Of a DNA stretch of 64,000 nucleotides, positions 33,784 to 45,512 are shown piece after piece; positions within the stretch are counted from its first letter, which is position 1; the number at the start of each line of letters is the position of its first letter. Both the position numbers and the translations under genes were made by a program. Below the pieces are notes generated by a model. The model was not told where the DNA came from and made no database searches. It worked only from the letters and a program-made list of their open reading frames with translations. Source of the stretch: Tieghemostelium lacteum (Eukaryota > Evosea > Eumycetozoa > Dictyosteliales > Raperosteliaceae); assembly GCA_001606155.1 (NCBI GenBank), contig LODT01000004.1, positions 186,001 through 250,000 on the forward strand, read 5' to 3'.

Positions 33784-36700
33784 ATGGATTTTCTAAAACA
33801 ATTTAACCGATTTGATTGTAAAAACCCCAAAGAATATAATATAAAATTGAATGAACTTTTGGAATGGATAGATACTCATGATCACCAAAATGTAGATAGT
33901 ATTATCCCCCAAATAATTATAATCTTTAATTTTTTAGTACCCAAACTAGTAAATCATTTCTTTATTTCAAGGACACTTCATTGGATAGATGAATACATTG
34001 AAGATAAAAACAATCAATCAAAGTTTATTAAACTGAATTTAGCACTATCCCTTCCAAATAACTTAAATTTATGGTATAAAAATGGAGTACTTTTAAAAAT
34101 GTTACAATCTATGGACTACCCATTAATCTCTCTACTGTTTAATCAAAAATATGATAATAACTATGGCTATTATTTCAAACACTATTATCTTCTTCCACTA
34201 CCTTCACTAGTAAATGTAAGTTCAAAAACCAACCCCAATATAATTATAAATGTTAACTCACAGTGTATATTCTTAGGCCCTCAAGTTAGTGCTAAATCAC
34301 TCTGCAGATAATGAAAGTAATTTGCACATTATTAAAGAAAACATTATTAAAATGGCAACAACAGTTGTAATGGCCCATATAGGTAATACAAAACAATTCT
34401 ATAAAAATATTTTGGGAAATGATGATATTGATCAAACAGAATTACCAACAAAATTGACATCGGATTTCGTTAAATCTATCTTGGAATTGGTGATTTTAAG
34501 TAATGATAATATTAGTAAACAAAAAGTAGAAAATATTGACTACTTTATAAGGGTTCTATGTTTTGTGGTATTAAATTGCCTAAGTGAACAAGAAATCCAA
34601 TCACTTCGAGATTACTACATTCAATTGATACCTTCTATTTTCAAGTATATGGAATTAAAAATTACATTTAAATATCGTGGAACAGAACAAAAGAGGGCAT
34701 TTGCTATTGACACTTTATCAGATGAAATTACAGTGTTAAAGCATCACTATGGTAAAGATTTGATCGAAAAAGAATGTGAAAATATATTTGGGTATTGGTT
34801 GAAGAATCTGAATTCAGGTATTGATTATGCCTATACCATTGGTTTGATTAACTCTATCCTTCCAAACCAAATAATAAGAGATAATATTGAAATTATCTAT
34901 GGATATCTCGGTACAATTGATCAACTAAAACAAAATGATCCCAATATCATTTTATTGTTGAACAATCTCATTTCAATTCATGGCAAGCTCTCTGAAAAGA
35001 GACACATGGATCTCCTTGACTATCTTTTGAATGAATATTTAAAGATAAATGTAGAAAACCAAAAGGATGATGTAACTACTACATTCCCTAGAGACCTTAT
35101 GGTAACTGTATTGATATCTAATCCAGAGTTAACAATAAGTAAATTCGATGAACTATTAGATAGATTCATTACTGATGGAAGTATATTTGCTTGTAGATCC
35201 CTAAATAGATTAATAAGTCACACATCTATATACACTCTAATGGTTAGCAATGGAAACTATCAAAATCAACATGAAAAAATCATAAAGTTATCAAGTAGAT
35301 CATCAGAACACAGAATTTATCTCTTGGAGTACTTAATGAAAACGGAAGCTGATTCCTTTTTGGTTGGTATGGCTAATGAGATAAACGACAATATCAGTAG
35401 ATTTCATGTTAAAGATGATCATCTGCATCTTACACTATTGAGATTTAAGCAAAAGTTATCCACAATCTCTGATAGTAATATCACTCAATCTCAACTATTT
35501 GATATCTATAAAAATACAATGACATCATATTTGAGAAGTATACAATCCAAAGCCATAAATGTCACATTAAACCATGAAATAGTTGTAAACTTCACTCAGA
35601 CTGACACTGAATCATTTACATTCCTTCAACTCCTTCAAAAGAGTTTGGGATCACCTACTACAATACCAATGCTCATTTTAACAGTTTTAAAACTTTATAT
35701 TGAGGCCAAAAAACCAAATATAGATCATTGTGTATCAACTATACTTTGTGAATATACCAAATCAATGAAGCCTTCAACAGTCAAATTATACATAAAAATC
35801 CTTATGAAATTGAAATCACTAATTCCACTGGATATCTATATAAAGTCTTTATTGGAAACTAAAATATTCAGTGAAAGTATTAGTATCTTTTATAAAGATG
35901 TTATCCCACTACTACACAATTTACAAAACCCCAAAGAAATTTATCATAAATTCTTTGAGATAATGGTACAATCAGTTCCTTTTAAAGATCATTCAGAAAT
36001 AATACACAGTTTACTCCCATCATTGTCTGGACAAGACCTAATTGAATGTTACCATGATCTTGCCTATCTTTCAGTTGATAGATTGACTTTCTCATACATG
36101 CCAACTGACCAAAAACTGGATATCATTCGGTATTTTAAACCATTGGATACTATATCAACTAATCTTAGAGATAATATACTCCATGGTTTTAAATCAATCA
36201 CTGGTAAACTAGAAAAAGAGTCTCTATTGGTTGCCATCAGGTACGAGGGAATCAAAGTTTTAGAGTTTCTAAATGACTCTAAACTCACCGGTTTCCAATA
36301 TGTTCATCAACTCGGGATAGACTATGAGAAAACTCTTGTTAATGTACCATATATACCCCACACTTTAATCAATAATATCTTAAAGTTTTCAATAAGAGCT
36401 TCTCTAGGAATTAGTACTCAATGGTGTCCCACTCTTCTTCTAAAATATGCAATGGTTTCCAAATCATTCTTTAAGGAGACTTGCAAAATTTTGAAAAATT
36501 TAGATTGTATTTATGGTTTATCTAGTAATTGGTGCGCAATCAGCACAAACCAGTGGTCACTATTACAATTGGGTTTCCACTATTTACGATTTGATGATTT
36601 TGATAAATTTGGTTATAAATGCGGTGAATCAATTTACTATCAACTGTCATCCCTATCCATTATCTATGCATTTAAATATATCACTACAAGAGAAATGCAG

Positions 36701-37513
36701 AATCTTACTACACTAAATATATATCATAATAGAAGTATCTTTGAATATATATTATATTTATTGGAAAACTGTTACAAATTGAAAAAAGTAGCGTTTTATA
36801 ATTACAGCCAACATAACACAGGCTCAAGCATTGAAAGTGATAAATTAGAGAGTATAATCAAAACGATAATATCAAATAACTCAAAATCCATAGAGTTAAT
36901 CAAATTCAATTTTGAATTCGACAGGAACATCGATTATTCATCTGCCAAATTGTTGTATAAATACAACAAAGAATTTATGAAGTCGATACCAGATCATCAG
37001 ACCAACAGAAAACAACTAATACAAGGTGTATGCACCTTTCCACATCACCTTAAGTTGGATATCATAGATGATGCTCTAAAAGCTTACTCAAAGTTAACTA
37101 CTCGCCTAAACATTATATATTATAATAAGAAACTTTTTGAAAAACTCTTTCAACCTGCTAATTTTAAAAGATTAGAAAAACTAAATATCAACATTTCCTT
37201 GGATAAGGTGTTACATGACTTCATGGTATCTTCTTCACTAAAAATACGAAAACTATGGATCTCTGTTAACAATATCTCAGAGAATGACTTTGAAGCTCTT
37301 TATCAAATGAAATACTTGGAAACCTTAATACTAAGTTTAGAATACAAAAACCACTATTCTTTATTCCAAAGTGTAAAAAAAAACCAAACCTTGAAAGTAT
37401 TATGCCTTCAAAAGACATATAATTTTAAAATTGAAGATTATAATACCAATGGATTTTTAAAAGTGCCATCCAACAGAAAATATTCATATAAATTTATCAG
37501 AAATAGTTTTTAA
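33784..37513 (+). CDS. helical-repeat + F-box-like + LRR-like fusion protein
   Basis: Two exons, 33784-34215 and 34277-37513. The GTAAGT donor at 34216 and TTCTTAG acceptor at 34276 give phase 0 and join PLPSLVN to ALKLVLNHSAD, giving 1222 residues. The first ~800 residues are almost all helical and Leu/Ile-rich, HEAT/ARM-like. Around 834-880 sits an F-box-like motif typical of expanded dictyostelid families (YIPHTLINNILKFSIR ... LLLKYAMVSKSFF). The last ~250 residues are LRR-like (LRKLWISVNNISENDFEALYQ-type lines). The F-box/LRR end suggests substrate recognition for an SCF ubiquitin ligase; the N-terminal extension is unrecognised. It ends 28 bases from the nucleoporin gene, tail to tail. 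Confidence 0.72.
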
Positions 37514-37541
37514 TAAAGATATATTATAATTTTATTGACTA

Positions 37542-40500
37542 TTATTCTTCAGTTGTTTTATCAGTGCTTTTGGGTGTAGTAGAATTTGAAAATACTGATT
37601 GAATGTTGCTTCCAATTGTATTATTTATAGTGAAGCTGGTTGGCGCAAAGATAGATGAGGGTTTTTGAGCTGGTAAACTTGTACCAAATACTGATGATAC
37701 ACCAAATACTGATGATGTATTATTCGATGAAGCAAAGATTGATGGTGTTGGTTGATCAAAAACTGATGTTGTTTGTGGATTTGAGGTGGAGGGTATGGTA
37801 TTGCTATCTTTTGTACTATTTGAAAGATCAATTGGTGTAATTGTTCCAAAGCTAAATAACACTGGTTTTTTAGTTGAATTTTCATCTTCTTTTTTCTCTT
37901 CTTCATTTTCTTCTTTTTCATCCTCTTCCTCGTTATCAGATTGAATTGAATCATCAGTAATTTCAGAGTCTTTTTTAAAACTTGAGTCTTCGGTGTCAGA
38001 CTCTTCAGATTCATTGGATTCTTCATCACTGGATTCTTCAGGTTCATCGGATTCGCCACTGTTTTCAGATTCATCGCTGCTTTTTGATTCCTCACTGTTA
38101 TCAGATTTTAATTTAATTGAGTCATCAGTATTTTCATCTTCACTTTCATTATTATCCTCAATGGGTTTTCCAAATAGATCAAATCTTAAGGTTTTAGTTG
38201 CAGTTTCTGAAATTGCTGTGGTACCAAAAAGAGAGGTGATTAGTGAAGTTGGAGAGTTTGTTGAGGTATCAAATAAAGAGGTTGTAATTGGTGAAGTTGT
38301 AGGGTTAGTTGAGGCACCAAATATAGAAGTTGTATTTGGTGAAGTTGTAGGGTTTGTGGAGGTACCAAATAAAGAAGTTGTAATTTGAGATGATGAATTT
38401 GTAGCAGAGGATAGTGTAGGAGATGTTGGTATTTCTGTATTTTTAGTTTCATCCGTTTTAACTATATTCTCTGTAGTTGTAGGTGTTGATATTGTAGTAG
38501 ATACCTCACTTGTTTGTTCTATTATATTATCCTGTGTTTCTTTTTCTTTGACTATAGTATCTGTTTTTGGTGATTGTGTTTCTGTGTTTTCTTCTCCAAC
38601 TATCAAATCACTATTATTGGAAATATCTAATGTGGATGATTCAGTGGTAGTAACCTCCTGTGTTGTTGTGACAGCTGAGTTATTGGAAATATCTATTGTA
38701 GATGTTTCAGTGGTGGTATCTTGTGATGTTGTGACATCTGAATTTTTGGAAACATCTATTGTAGATGTTTCAGTGGTGGTAACCTCCTGTGTTGTTGTGA
38801 CATCTGAGTTATTGGAAACATCTATTGTAGATGTTTCAGTGGTGGTATCTTGTGATGTGACATCTGAGTTATTGGAAACATCTATTGTAGATGTTTCAGT
38901 GGTGGTAACCTCCTGTGTTGTTGTGACAACTGAGTTTTTGGAAACATCTATTGTAGATGTTTCAGTGGCAGTATCTTGTGATGTTATGACATCTGAATTT
39001 TTGGAAACATAGTCAGATTCATTATTTGAAACTGTTGGTGGTTTATCAAATAATGTGTTTGGTGTATCAGATTGCTTAGATACAGTTGTTCCACTCGATG
39101 TTTGTTCAATTGAACTAGTACCAGATGGTGATACTTCAGCTTTTGGACTAGTTGGTTGTCCAAATACAGAAGTTTGTTGAGATACAGTACCGGAAGCACT
39201 AGTTTTCTGTCCTGTTGATGTACTTGATGATTGTCCAAATATGGAGGTACTATTACTTGCTGAACTACCAGATGGTTGTCCAAATATTGAAGTGCTTGAT
39301 GATTGCCCAAATATTGAAGTACTATTATTTGCTGAACCACCAGATGGTTGCCCAAATATTGAAGTACTATTACTTGCTGAAGTACCAGATGGTTGTCCAA
39401 ATACTGAAGTGCCAGACGATTGACTAAATATTGAAGATGTACTAGTACCAGATGGTTGTCCAAATACTGAACTACTAGTTGGTTGCCCAAATATAGATGT
39501 TGGTTGAGATACAGTATCCGAAGCACCAAAAACTGAATTGCTAGATTTGGTATATGTGAATCCTGTTGAAGAAGAGTCCGTGGTTGATGCATTGTTAGCT
39601 TTAGATAATTCCTCTGGTGTTATTGAACCAAATCCAAATGTAACTGGTTTTTTTTCTTTTATTTCTTCTTCTTCATCTTCCTCTTCTGAACTAGCATTGT
39701 TGCTTTCATGTTCTTCTTCAGATTCATCATTTTCATATTCGACGCTGATTGATTGCTGATTTTCATTTTCTTCTTCGTCATCTTCCTCCTCCTCTTCTTC
39801 TTCATTTTCGTCATCATCTTCATCATCAACTTCAGAATCATCACTAACAGATTCCTCATTCTTAAATTTTATAGATGAAATCTCTTCTTTTTGAGATTGT
39901 GTATTTTTGTTTTCAGTTTCTGTAGTAGTTGTGTCTTCTTTTTTATCCTTTTTCTCAGATAAATCTTCTTTTGTGATTTCAGATTCTATTTTGGTTTCTG
40001 TTTCTGTTGGAGGTTTAGTTTCTTCTTTTTTATCATCTACCTCTGGTTTTGATTCTGAAGGTTTGAGTTGCTTTTCCTCTGAAGTTCCAAAAGCATTTAC
40101 TAATTTTGATGGATCTGACTTTACAGCAGAACCTCCAAACAAATTAGTACCACTACCAAATATATTGGATTGACCACTAGAAGCAAATATATTAGTACTT
40201 GGTTCTGGTGTATTAGTTGGTGATTTTTCTGTGTTTGCAGATGGTTTTGGAGTACTACCAAAAACTGAAGGAACTGGTGGAACTGGAGTACCAAATGCTG
40301 AGGTTACAGGAGGTACTGGATTACCAAATACACTTGATGATGTGGATGCTTGGGTAATTGTTCCGAATGTAAGTGGTGTCTCTGTTGATGTTTTTCCAAA
40401 AACACTGTTTGATGAACCAAATATTGACTTTGGTGCACCTCCAAATACACTAGTTGACGGAGTAGAACTACCAAATACACTTGTTGACGGAGTAGAGCTA

Positions 40501-43500
40501 CCAAAAGCACTAGTTGATAGATTAGAGCTACCAAAAGCACTGGTTGATGGAGTAGAACTACCAAAAGCACTAGCTGATGGGGTAAAACTACCAAAAGCAC
40601 TGGTTGATGGAGTAGAACTACCAAAAGCACTGGTTGATGGAGTAGAACTACCAAAAGCACTTGTTGAAGGTGTAGAACTACCAAAAGCACTTGTTAATGG
40701 CGTAGAACTACCAAAAGCACTTGTTGAAGGTGTAGAGCTACCAAAAGCACTGGTTGATGGAGTAGAGCTACCAAAAGCACTTGTTGAAGGTGTAGAACTA
40801 CCAAAAGCACTTGTTGAAGGTGTAGAGCTACCAAAAGAACTGGTTGGGGCAGTAGTGTTTCCAAAAATATTGGTAGTAAAAGTATTTGAACCAAATACAA
40901 ATTTACCAGGAAGAGGTAGAGAGGAAACTGGTTCCTCAACTTTGGTTGTTGATGTTGAAGTTGTAGTTGTTGATGGAGTAATATGTTGTTTTTCTATTGG
41001 TGAAGTAGTATTTTTAACTTCTTCTTTGGTGGTTGTGGTAGATGTTGCATTTATAGTTGTTGATTGTGTGCTAATATCAAATAAATTTTTAAAGTTATTG
41101 AGAGTTGATCCTAAATCAGCAATGGTAGTTGAAGTTTCTACGTCAATGGTATTATCATCAGGTGTTTTGTATTTCTTTTCAGCTATCAATCCAAGAATCA
41201 AATTTTTAATTTCAGAAATACTCTTTCCTTCTTTCTTGAGTTCATCAACATCAATATCAATATCAATATCATATTTAACCAATGATTTTTTAATATATTG
41301 AACATTTATACTCTTGTTCAAATATTGTTCAAATGTATATTCTACTTTTGGTTTTTCTTCTTCTTCTACTATTGTAGGTGTTGTTATTATTTGTGTAGGT
41401 GTGGAAATTGCAATAGTAGAGGTGGGGGTTGCTAATACTGGAGTTACTAATGTTGAAGTAGGTTTTGTTAATGATGGTGTTGATATTGTTGGTGTAGGTG
41501 TGGTTTCTGAAGTTAAAGGTTTTGATACCACTGTTGTTGGAGGTGTTGTAGGTACAAATAAATTAGATAAAGGAGGTACTACTGTTGTTGTAGGAGTAGT
41601 TGGTACAACTGCATTTGTAGTTGTAGTTGGTGTTGTGGGCACAGAGAAAATATTTATAGGGACTTGATTTACATTTGTTGTTGTGGTAGTTGTTTGAGTT
41701 TGTTTAACCACATTGGTTGTGAATGCAGATTGTACATTATTTGTAAATAATGTAGTGAGGTTTTGTTGACTAGTTGATAACGTATTAGTGGATGGAGATG
41801 GTGATGGTGATGCTTGTGGTGGTAGTGTTGGTTTAGTTGATAATCTTTCCATAATTGATTGATGTGATTCTTTTGATGGTAAATCAATATTGATGTCTAA
41901 ACCAGCCAATTCATCACAAGTTATTGAAATTCTAGATAAACCTTTATCAAATAGACTCTGTAACTCACTAGAATAAACAGATCTTTGGTTCTTTAATTCT
42001 TCCAATTCCTTATTTCTTCTGTTTCTTCTATCCAAGAAAGATTGCTTGAAAGATTCTATATTCTCACCTTCATCAAATACATTTACTTTTTCAACTTCCT
42101 TTATAGGGGTTGGTTGAGAAGTTGAACTTGTAGTAGTGGTTGTAGTAGTTGTAGTTTTTGTTTCTGTAGGTGTTGAAGTAGTTGTAGTCTCCAAAGCACT
42201 TAGTAAACTATCCATCTTCAAAGGTGTTTGAAATGGAGATGAAGGTATTGAATTATTATTATTGTTACTAAATTTAATTGGAGTATGAATTGGTGATTTT
42301 CCAAATGTTATATTGCTAAATGAACTAGAAAATCCTAAAGAGTGTCTATCAGAAGTACTATTATCAAATGAATAGCTATAAGGGGCTTTGGGTTTACTAG
42401 GTGTCATAGAGAGAGTAGATTGAAGATTTAAATGTTCCTGTTTGAGTTGTTGAGTTTGATTTTCATATTTGTAGAGCTCATCTTCTAAATTTACACCGGT
42501 AGCAGTAAAATAAGGTGCCAAATCCTCAACACTGTTAACATTCTCACACAACTTTAGTTTAGTACCCATCTGTTTGAGAAGGTTTTTAAAATGTGATTCC
42601 TTGTAACGTGTATTGGTCATATTCTGATTGACAGTGTCCAGACACAATTTAGCATATCTCAAATTGGTTATTGGTGTGTTTATATTCTGTATACACTCTA
42701 TAGCCATTCTATAGTCTTTCTTATTCTCATAATAGGTTGAGAGATTGACACCTGCCAATGCCATTTCAGGAAGAGGTACATTTCCATTCTGACCCTCCTC
42801 CAGTACCTTTTGGAAGAGTTTGATTTGTGTATCATTTTGATTGAATTGATATAACGATGACTTTAGAGCATTACCACCAAACCTCTTTATAGTTTCGTTA
42901 TTAGCTACCAAATCATATATCTCTGGTAACTTACAACCAAGTTCCAAAAGAGTCAATGGATGTAGTCTATCATCACCATTGACTAATTTAGTAAAGAACT
43001 CTTTAATTTTAGATAACTGTAGGGTATTATGTGAAGGGTATCTTGCAGGGAAAGTTTCATGCATCAAGCTATTCCATACAACCCAATGTGTAGATGATGC
43101 AATATAAGGTGATCTCTGATATGCATCAATAACAACCTCTACACCAGAATCTGTGAGTTTGCAAACATCATTATCATCCTCCTTTGCTGCAGACTGCCAC
43201 TTTAACTGTTGTGCATATAAGCTGGTCTCTGATTGAACGGTTATAGAGAACAGTAGCAAATGGAATATACTAAATTTCTCAAGAGAGAACAGACCGGATT
43301 TTAGAAGATCAATAAAGAAGACATAGGACTTCCAGTGTTTCCAGTGAAATTGTAGATTATATATATATTTTTGAAAATCCAAAGAATCAAAGAGAATCTT
43401 TATGTCAAGTTCTTGAATATACTTTCTAAATATATTCGATAACTGAAATGATGATGATGAGCCATTTAGTAGACTGACATCCTTGAGAAATTGTGGAATT

Positions 43501-44539
43501 TGTGGTATATGGAATTTAGAGAGATCTAGTTGTTTAATGATATCTCTTGCTTCAGTTATCAATGTCTCTTGTGATTTTCTATTGGCACTTACAGACTGGT
43601 ACAACTGTTTTAGAATCTCTGAGATGATTTGTGGGTCTTCACCTTTATTAGTTTGCTGAATACAAAGAGCATTGAGATATCTCTTTTGTGGATTCTCAAT
43701 AGTATCATTAAATACACTATTGACAATATCAGCAACAATACCAGAATAGAATTCCATTCGCTGAATGAAATCCCATTTGGTAATTGCATCCAGTTTCTCT
43801 GTAGTCTCTGCCATTAACTGTTTCAAATAGTCAAATTCATCTTTAAAACCTTCAAATTCCGAGGTATAACTGTACAGACTTATAGATATTATATGGTCAA
43901 TTGCCATTGCCTTGTTGTAATGATATACCATTGAAGTTATATTATTTTCATTGTTACCAATTTCAATCAACTGCATTAATACCTCTCTCCAAAAATTATT
44001 GTTTCTATTAAACTTGTTCTTGTAGTTATCTAAATACTTAAAATAACTTGTTTTAAGAAGTTAGTGATATCTTTATAAAATCAAACACATGTTTAATATA
44101 CATACTCTGAATAATTTTTACTATACACACTTAAAATTGACAGATGTTTAAGATAAAAGACAAGAGGTGTTCTAAATTTCTGAATTAATATTTCACATTG
44201 TTTCTCAGCTGCAGAGTAATTCTTTTGAATAATGTAATAATCAATCTCTAAAAGTCCAATTTCAATTGCTTCATTGTTTTTCTTTTTTATACTTGGTGAT
44301 TTTAAACGTTCTAAAGTCTCTCTAAAACAATCCTTCTCTTCTTTAGTCATATCATCAGCCACACTTAATATATTTCTAAGCAGGTTAAATAATAAACCAA
44401 TTTCATCATAATGCTTTCCTTGGTTATCTTTTAATTCCCTATTAACAATATATTAGTTTAAGTTAGGTAGTTCACTATAATAGTATACATACTGCTTTAT
44501 ATCTTCAATATTCTGTCTGATGGAGTCTTGGTCTTCCAT
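37542..44539 (-). CDS. FG-repeat nucleoporin with RanBP2/Nup358-like helical N-terminus
   Basis: Three exons on the minus strand: 44539-44493, 44438-44106, 44046-37542. Donors are GTATGT; phases fit and give 2294 residues. The last acceptor (…CACTAACTTCTTAAAACAAG) yields YSKNYSDYFKYLDNYKNKF and has a branch-like CTAAC. Residues ~1-640 are helical, TPR-like; their order (QFHWKHWKSY…, RLHPLTLLELGCKLPEIY, MAIECIQNINTPITNLRYAK) parallels the Nup358/RanBP2 N-terminus. The rest is disordered: Thr-rich, then an FG array (SAFGSSTPST units), acidic stretches, a second FG cluster (IFGQPSG), Thr/Ser repeats, and a last acidic-FG end. No Ran-binding domain or zinc finger was seen. FG repeats form the pore permeability barrier. 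Nucleoporin status is confident; Nup358 kinship is moderate. Confidence 0.83.
38605..39000 (-). repeat. six-unit 20-22-residue Thr/Ser tandem repeat in nucleoporin
   Basis: Six in-frame units of 60-66 bases encode alternating variants SDVTTSQDTTTETSTIDVSN and a VTTTQEVTTTETSTIDVSN-type unit. The alternation suggests duplication of a two-unit block. Confidence 0.85.
40441..40860 (-). repeat. fourteen-unit 30-base FG tandem repeat
   Basis: Fourteen units of exactly 30 bases, in frame, encode the ten-residue unit FGSSTPSTSA (read on the minus strand). The unit at the low-minus end (near 40860) is the most diverged. Regular period and few substitutions point to recent unequal exchange or slippage. 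Confidence 0.93.
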
Positions 44540-45512
44540 TACACGAACTTTGAACAATGAAAAATGAAAATTAAAAAAAAAAAATTAATTTTGTTCACTT
44601 TGAAATTATAAAATTCTAAATTAAAACTCTTTTTTCTACGAGCATAACTAATGATGAAATTATTTTAGATCATTTAAAATATTTAGTATTGAGACACAAT
44701 TATCAAATAATCATAATCTAAATTCCATTTTATTTTCATTGTAATCACTGAAAAATTTTTCATTATATAGCAATAGAGGAACTGTTGGACAATTGATGAT
44801 TGGTTTTGAACATTAACTTTTTAATTGAAATCACCCTAGAATGGTTTAATTAATATCTAAAAACCTTTCAGTATTCAACTTGGTTATAGATATTAAGTAT
44901 GGTATATTTATTTTAATCTTCTTTTATAAAAGGTATTTAATGTTTTTTTTTCAAAATAATTTTCAAGTAAGTATAATTTTAAAGAGTGGTAAATAGTTAG
45001 ACAATCGAGAGTAGCATAGGTAGATCGCCAATAACGAAAACCACTCTTTTTTATTAATATCATTTCAATATTTTTATTATTGTATTTAAGAGTAATGCTA
45101 ATAAAATCATCATAAGAATTAATAGGATATATCAATATTTTAATATATATTCATTTTTTTTAAATTATAACTTTGAATTTATCTCATTAAATGAATATAA
45201 TGATTCAGGTTCAATTCTCTTTCATTGCATAGATCATTTACCTTTTTCAATCAATTCTTGATTTTATAATTATTTTATTTGTTTTTCATAAATAAATGGT
45301 TTATTATTTTTTGTTATTTCAGTAATTAATAAAAATCACAATGTATTCTTAAAAAAAATTTTTAAGATAATACAAATTGAGTTAATTGAAATACTTATAT
45401 TTATAATTTATTTAAAACTTTTAGAAGTTTTATTTATATTAAAATTTGAAATTCACATCATTTTTTTTAAACTTAAGTTTTATTAAAAAAAAAACAAAAG
45501 AATACTTTTACA
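44540..45512. other. intergenic region between nucleoporin and COG8
   Basis: Divergent upstream region for both genes, very AT-rich. Its only coding-like stretch is the fragment described separately at 44908-45135. No RNA gene seen. Confidence 0.4.
44908..45135 (-). pseudogene. 75-codon coding-like fragment without ATG
   Basis: An open minus-strand frame reads …IYPINSYDDFISITLKYNNK… GFRYWRSTYATLDCLTIYHS… ending YKRRLK. The only start is TTG, and a stop lies six codons further upstream. Composition (Trp, Cys, Arg mix) looks more like real protein than the surrounding AT-rich frames. It could be the last exon of a small gene or a remnant. No family recognised. Confidence 0.3.

Noticed and set aside
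38548-41301. Long plus-strand frames opposite the nucleoporin
   Set aside because: Antisense reading of the FG and Thr/Ser repeats; the minus strand has spliced, domain-bearing coding sequence through the whole region.
44047-44105. Alternative nucleoporin acceptors that would start exon 3 at NNNFWREV
   Set aside because: A site nearer the donor with a CTAAC branch-like sequence keeps YFKYLDNYKNKFNR, which reads as continuous coding sequence; the shorter exon needs that to be intron.
45205-45240. GGTTCAATTC resembling a tRNA T-arm
   Set aside because: No acceptor or anticodon stem could be paired around it.
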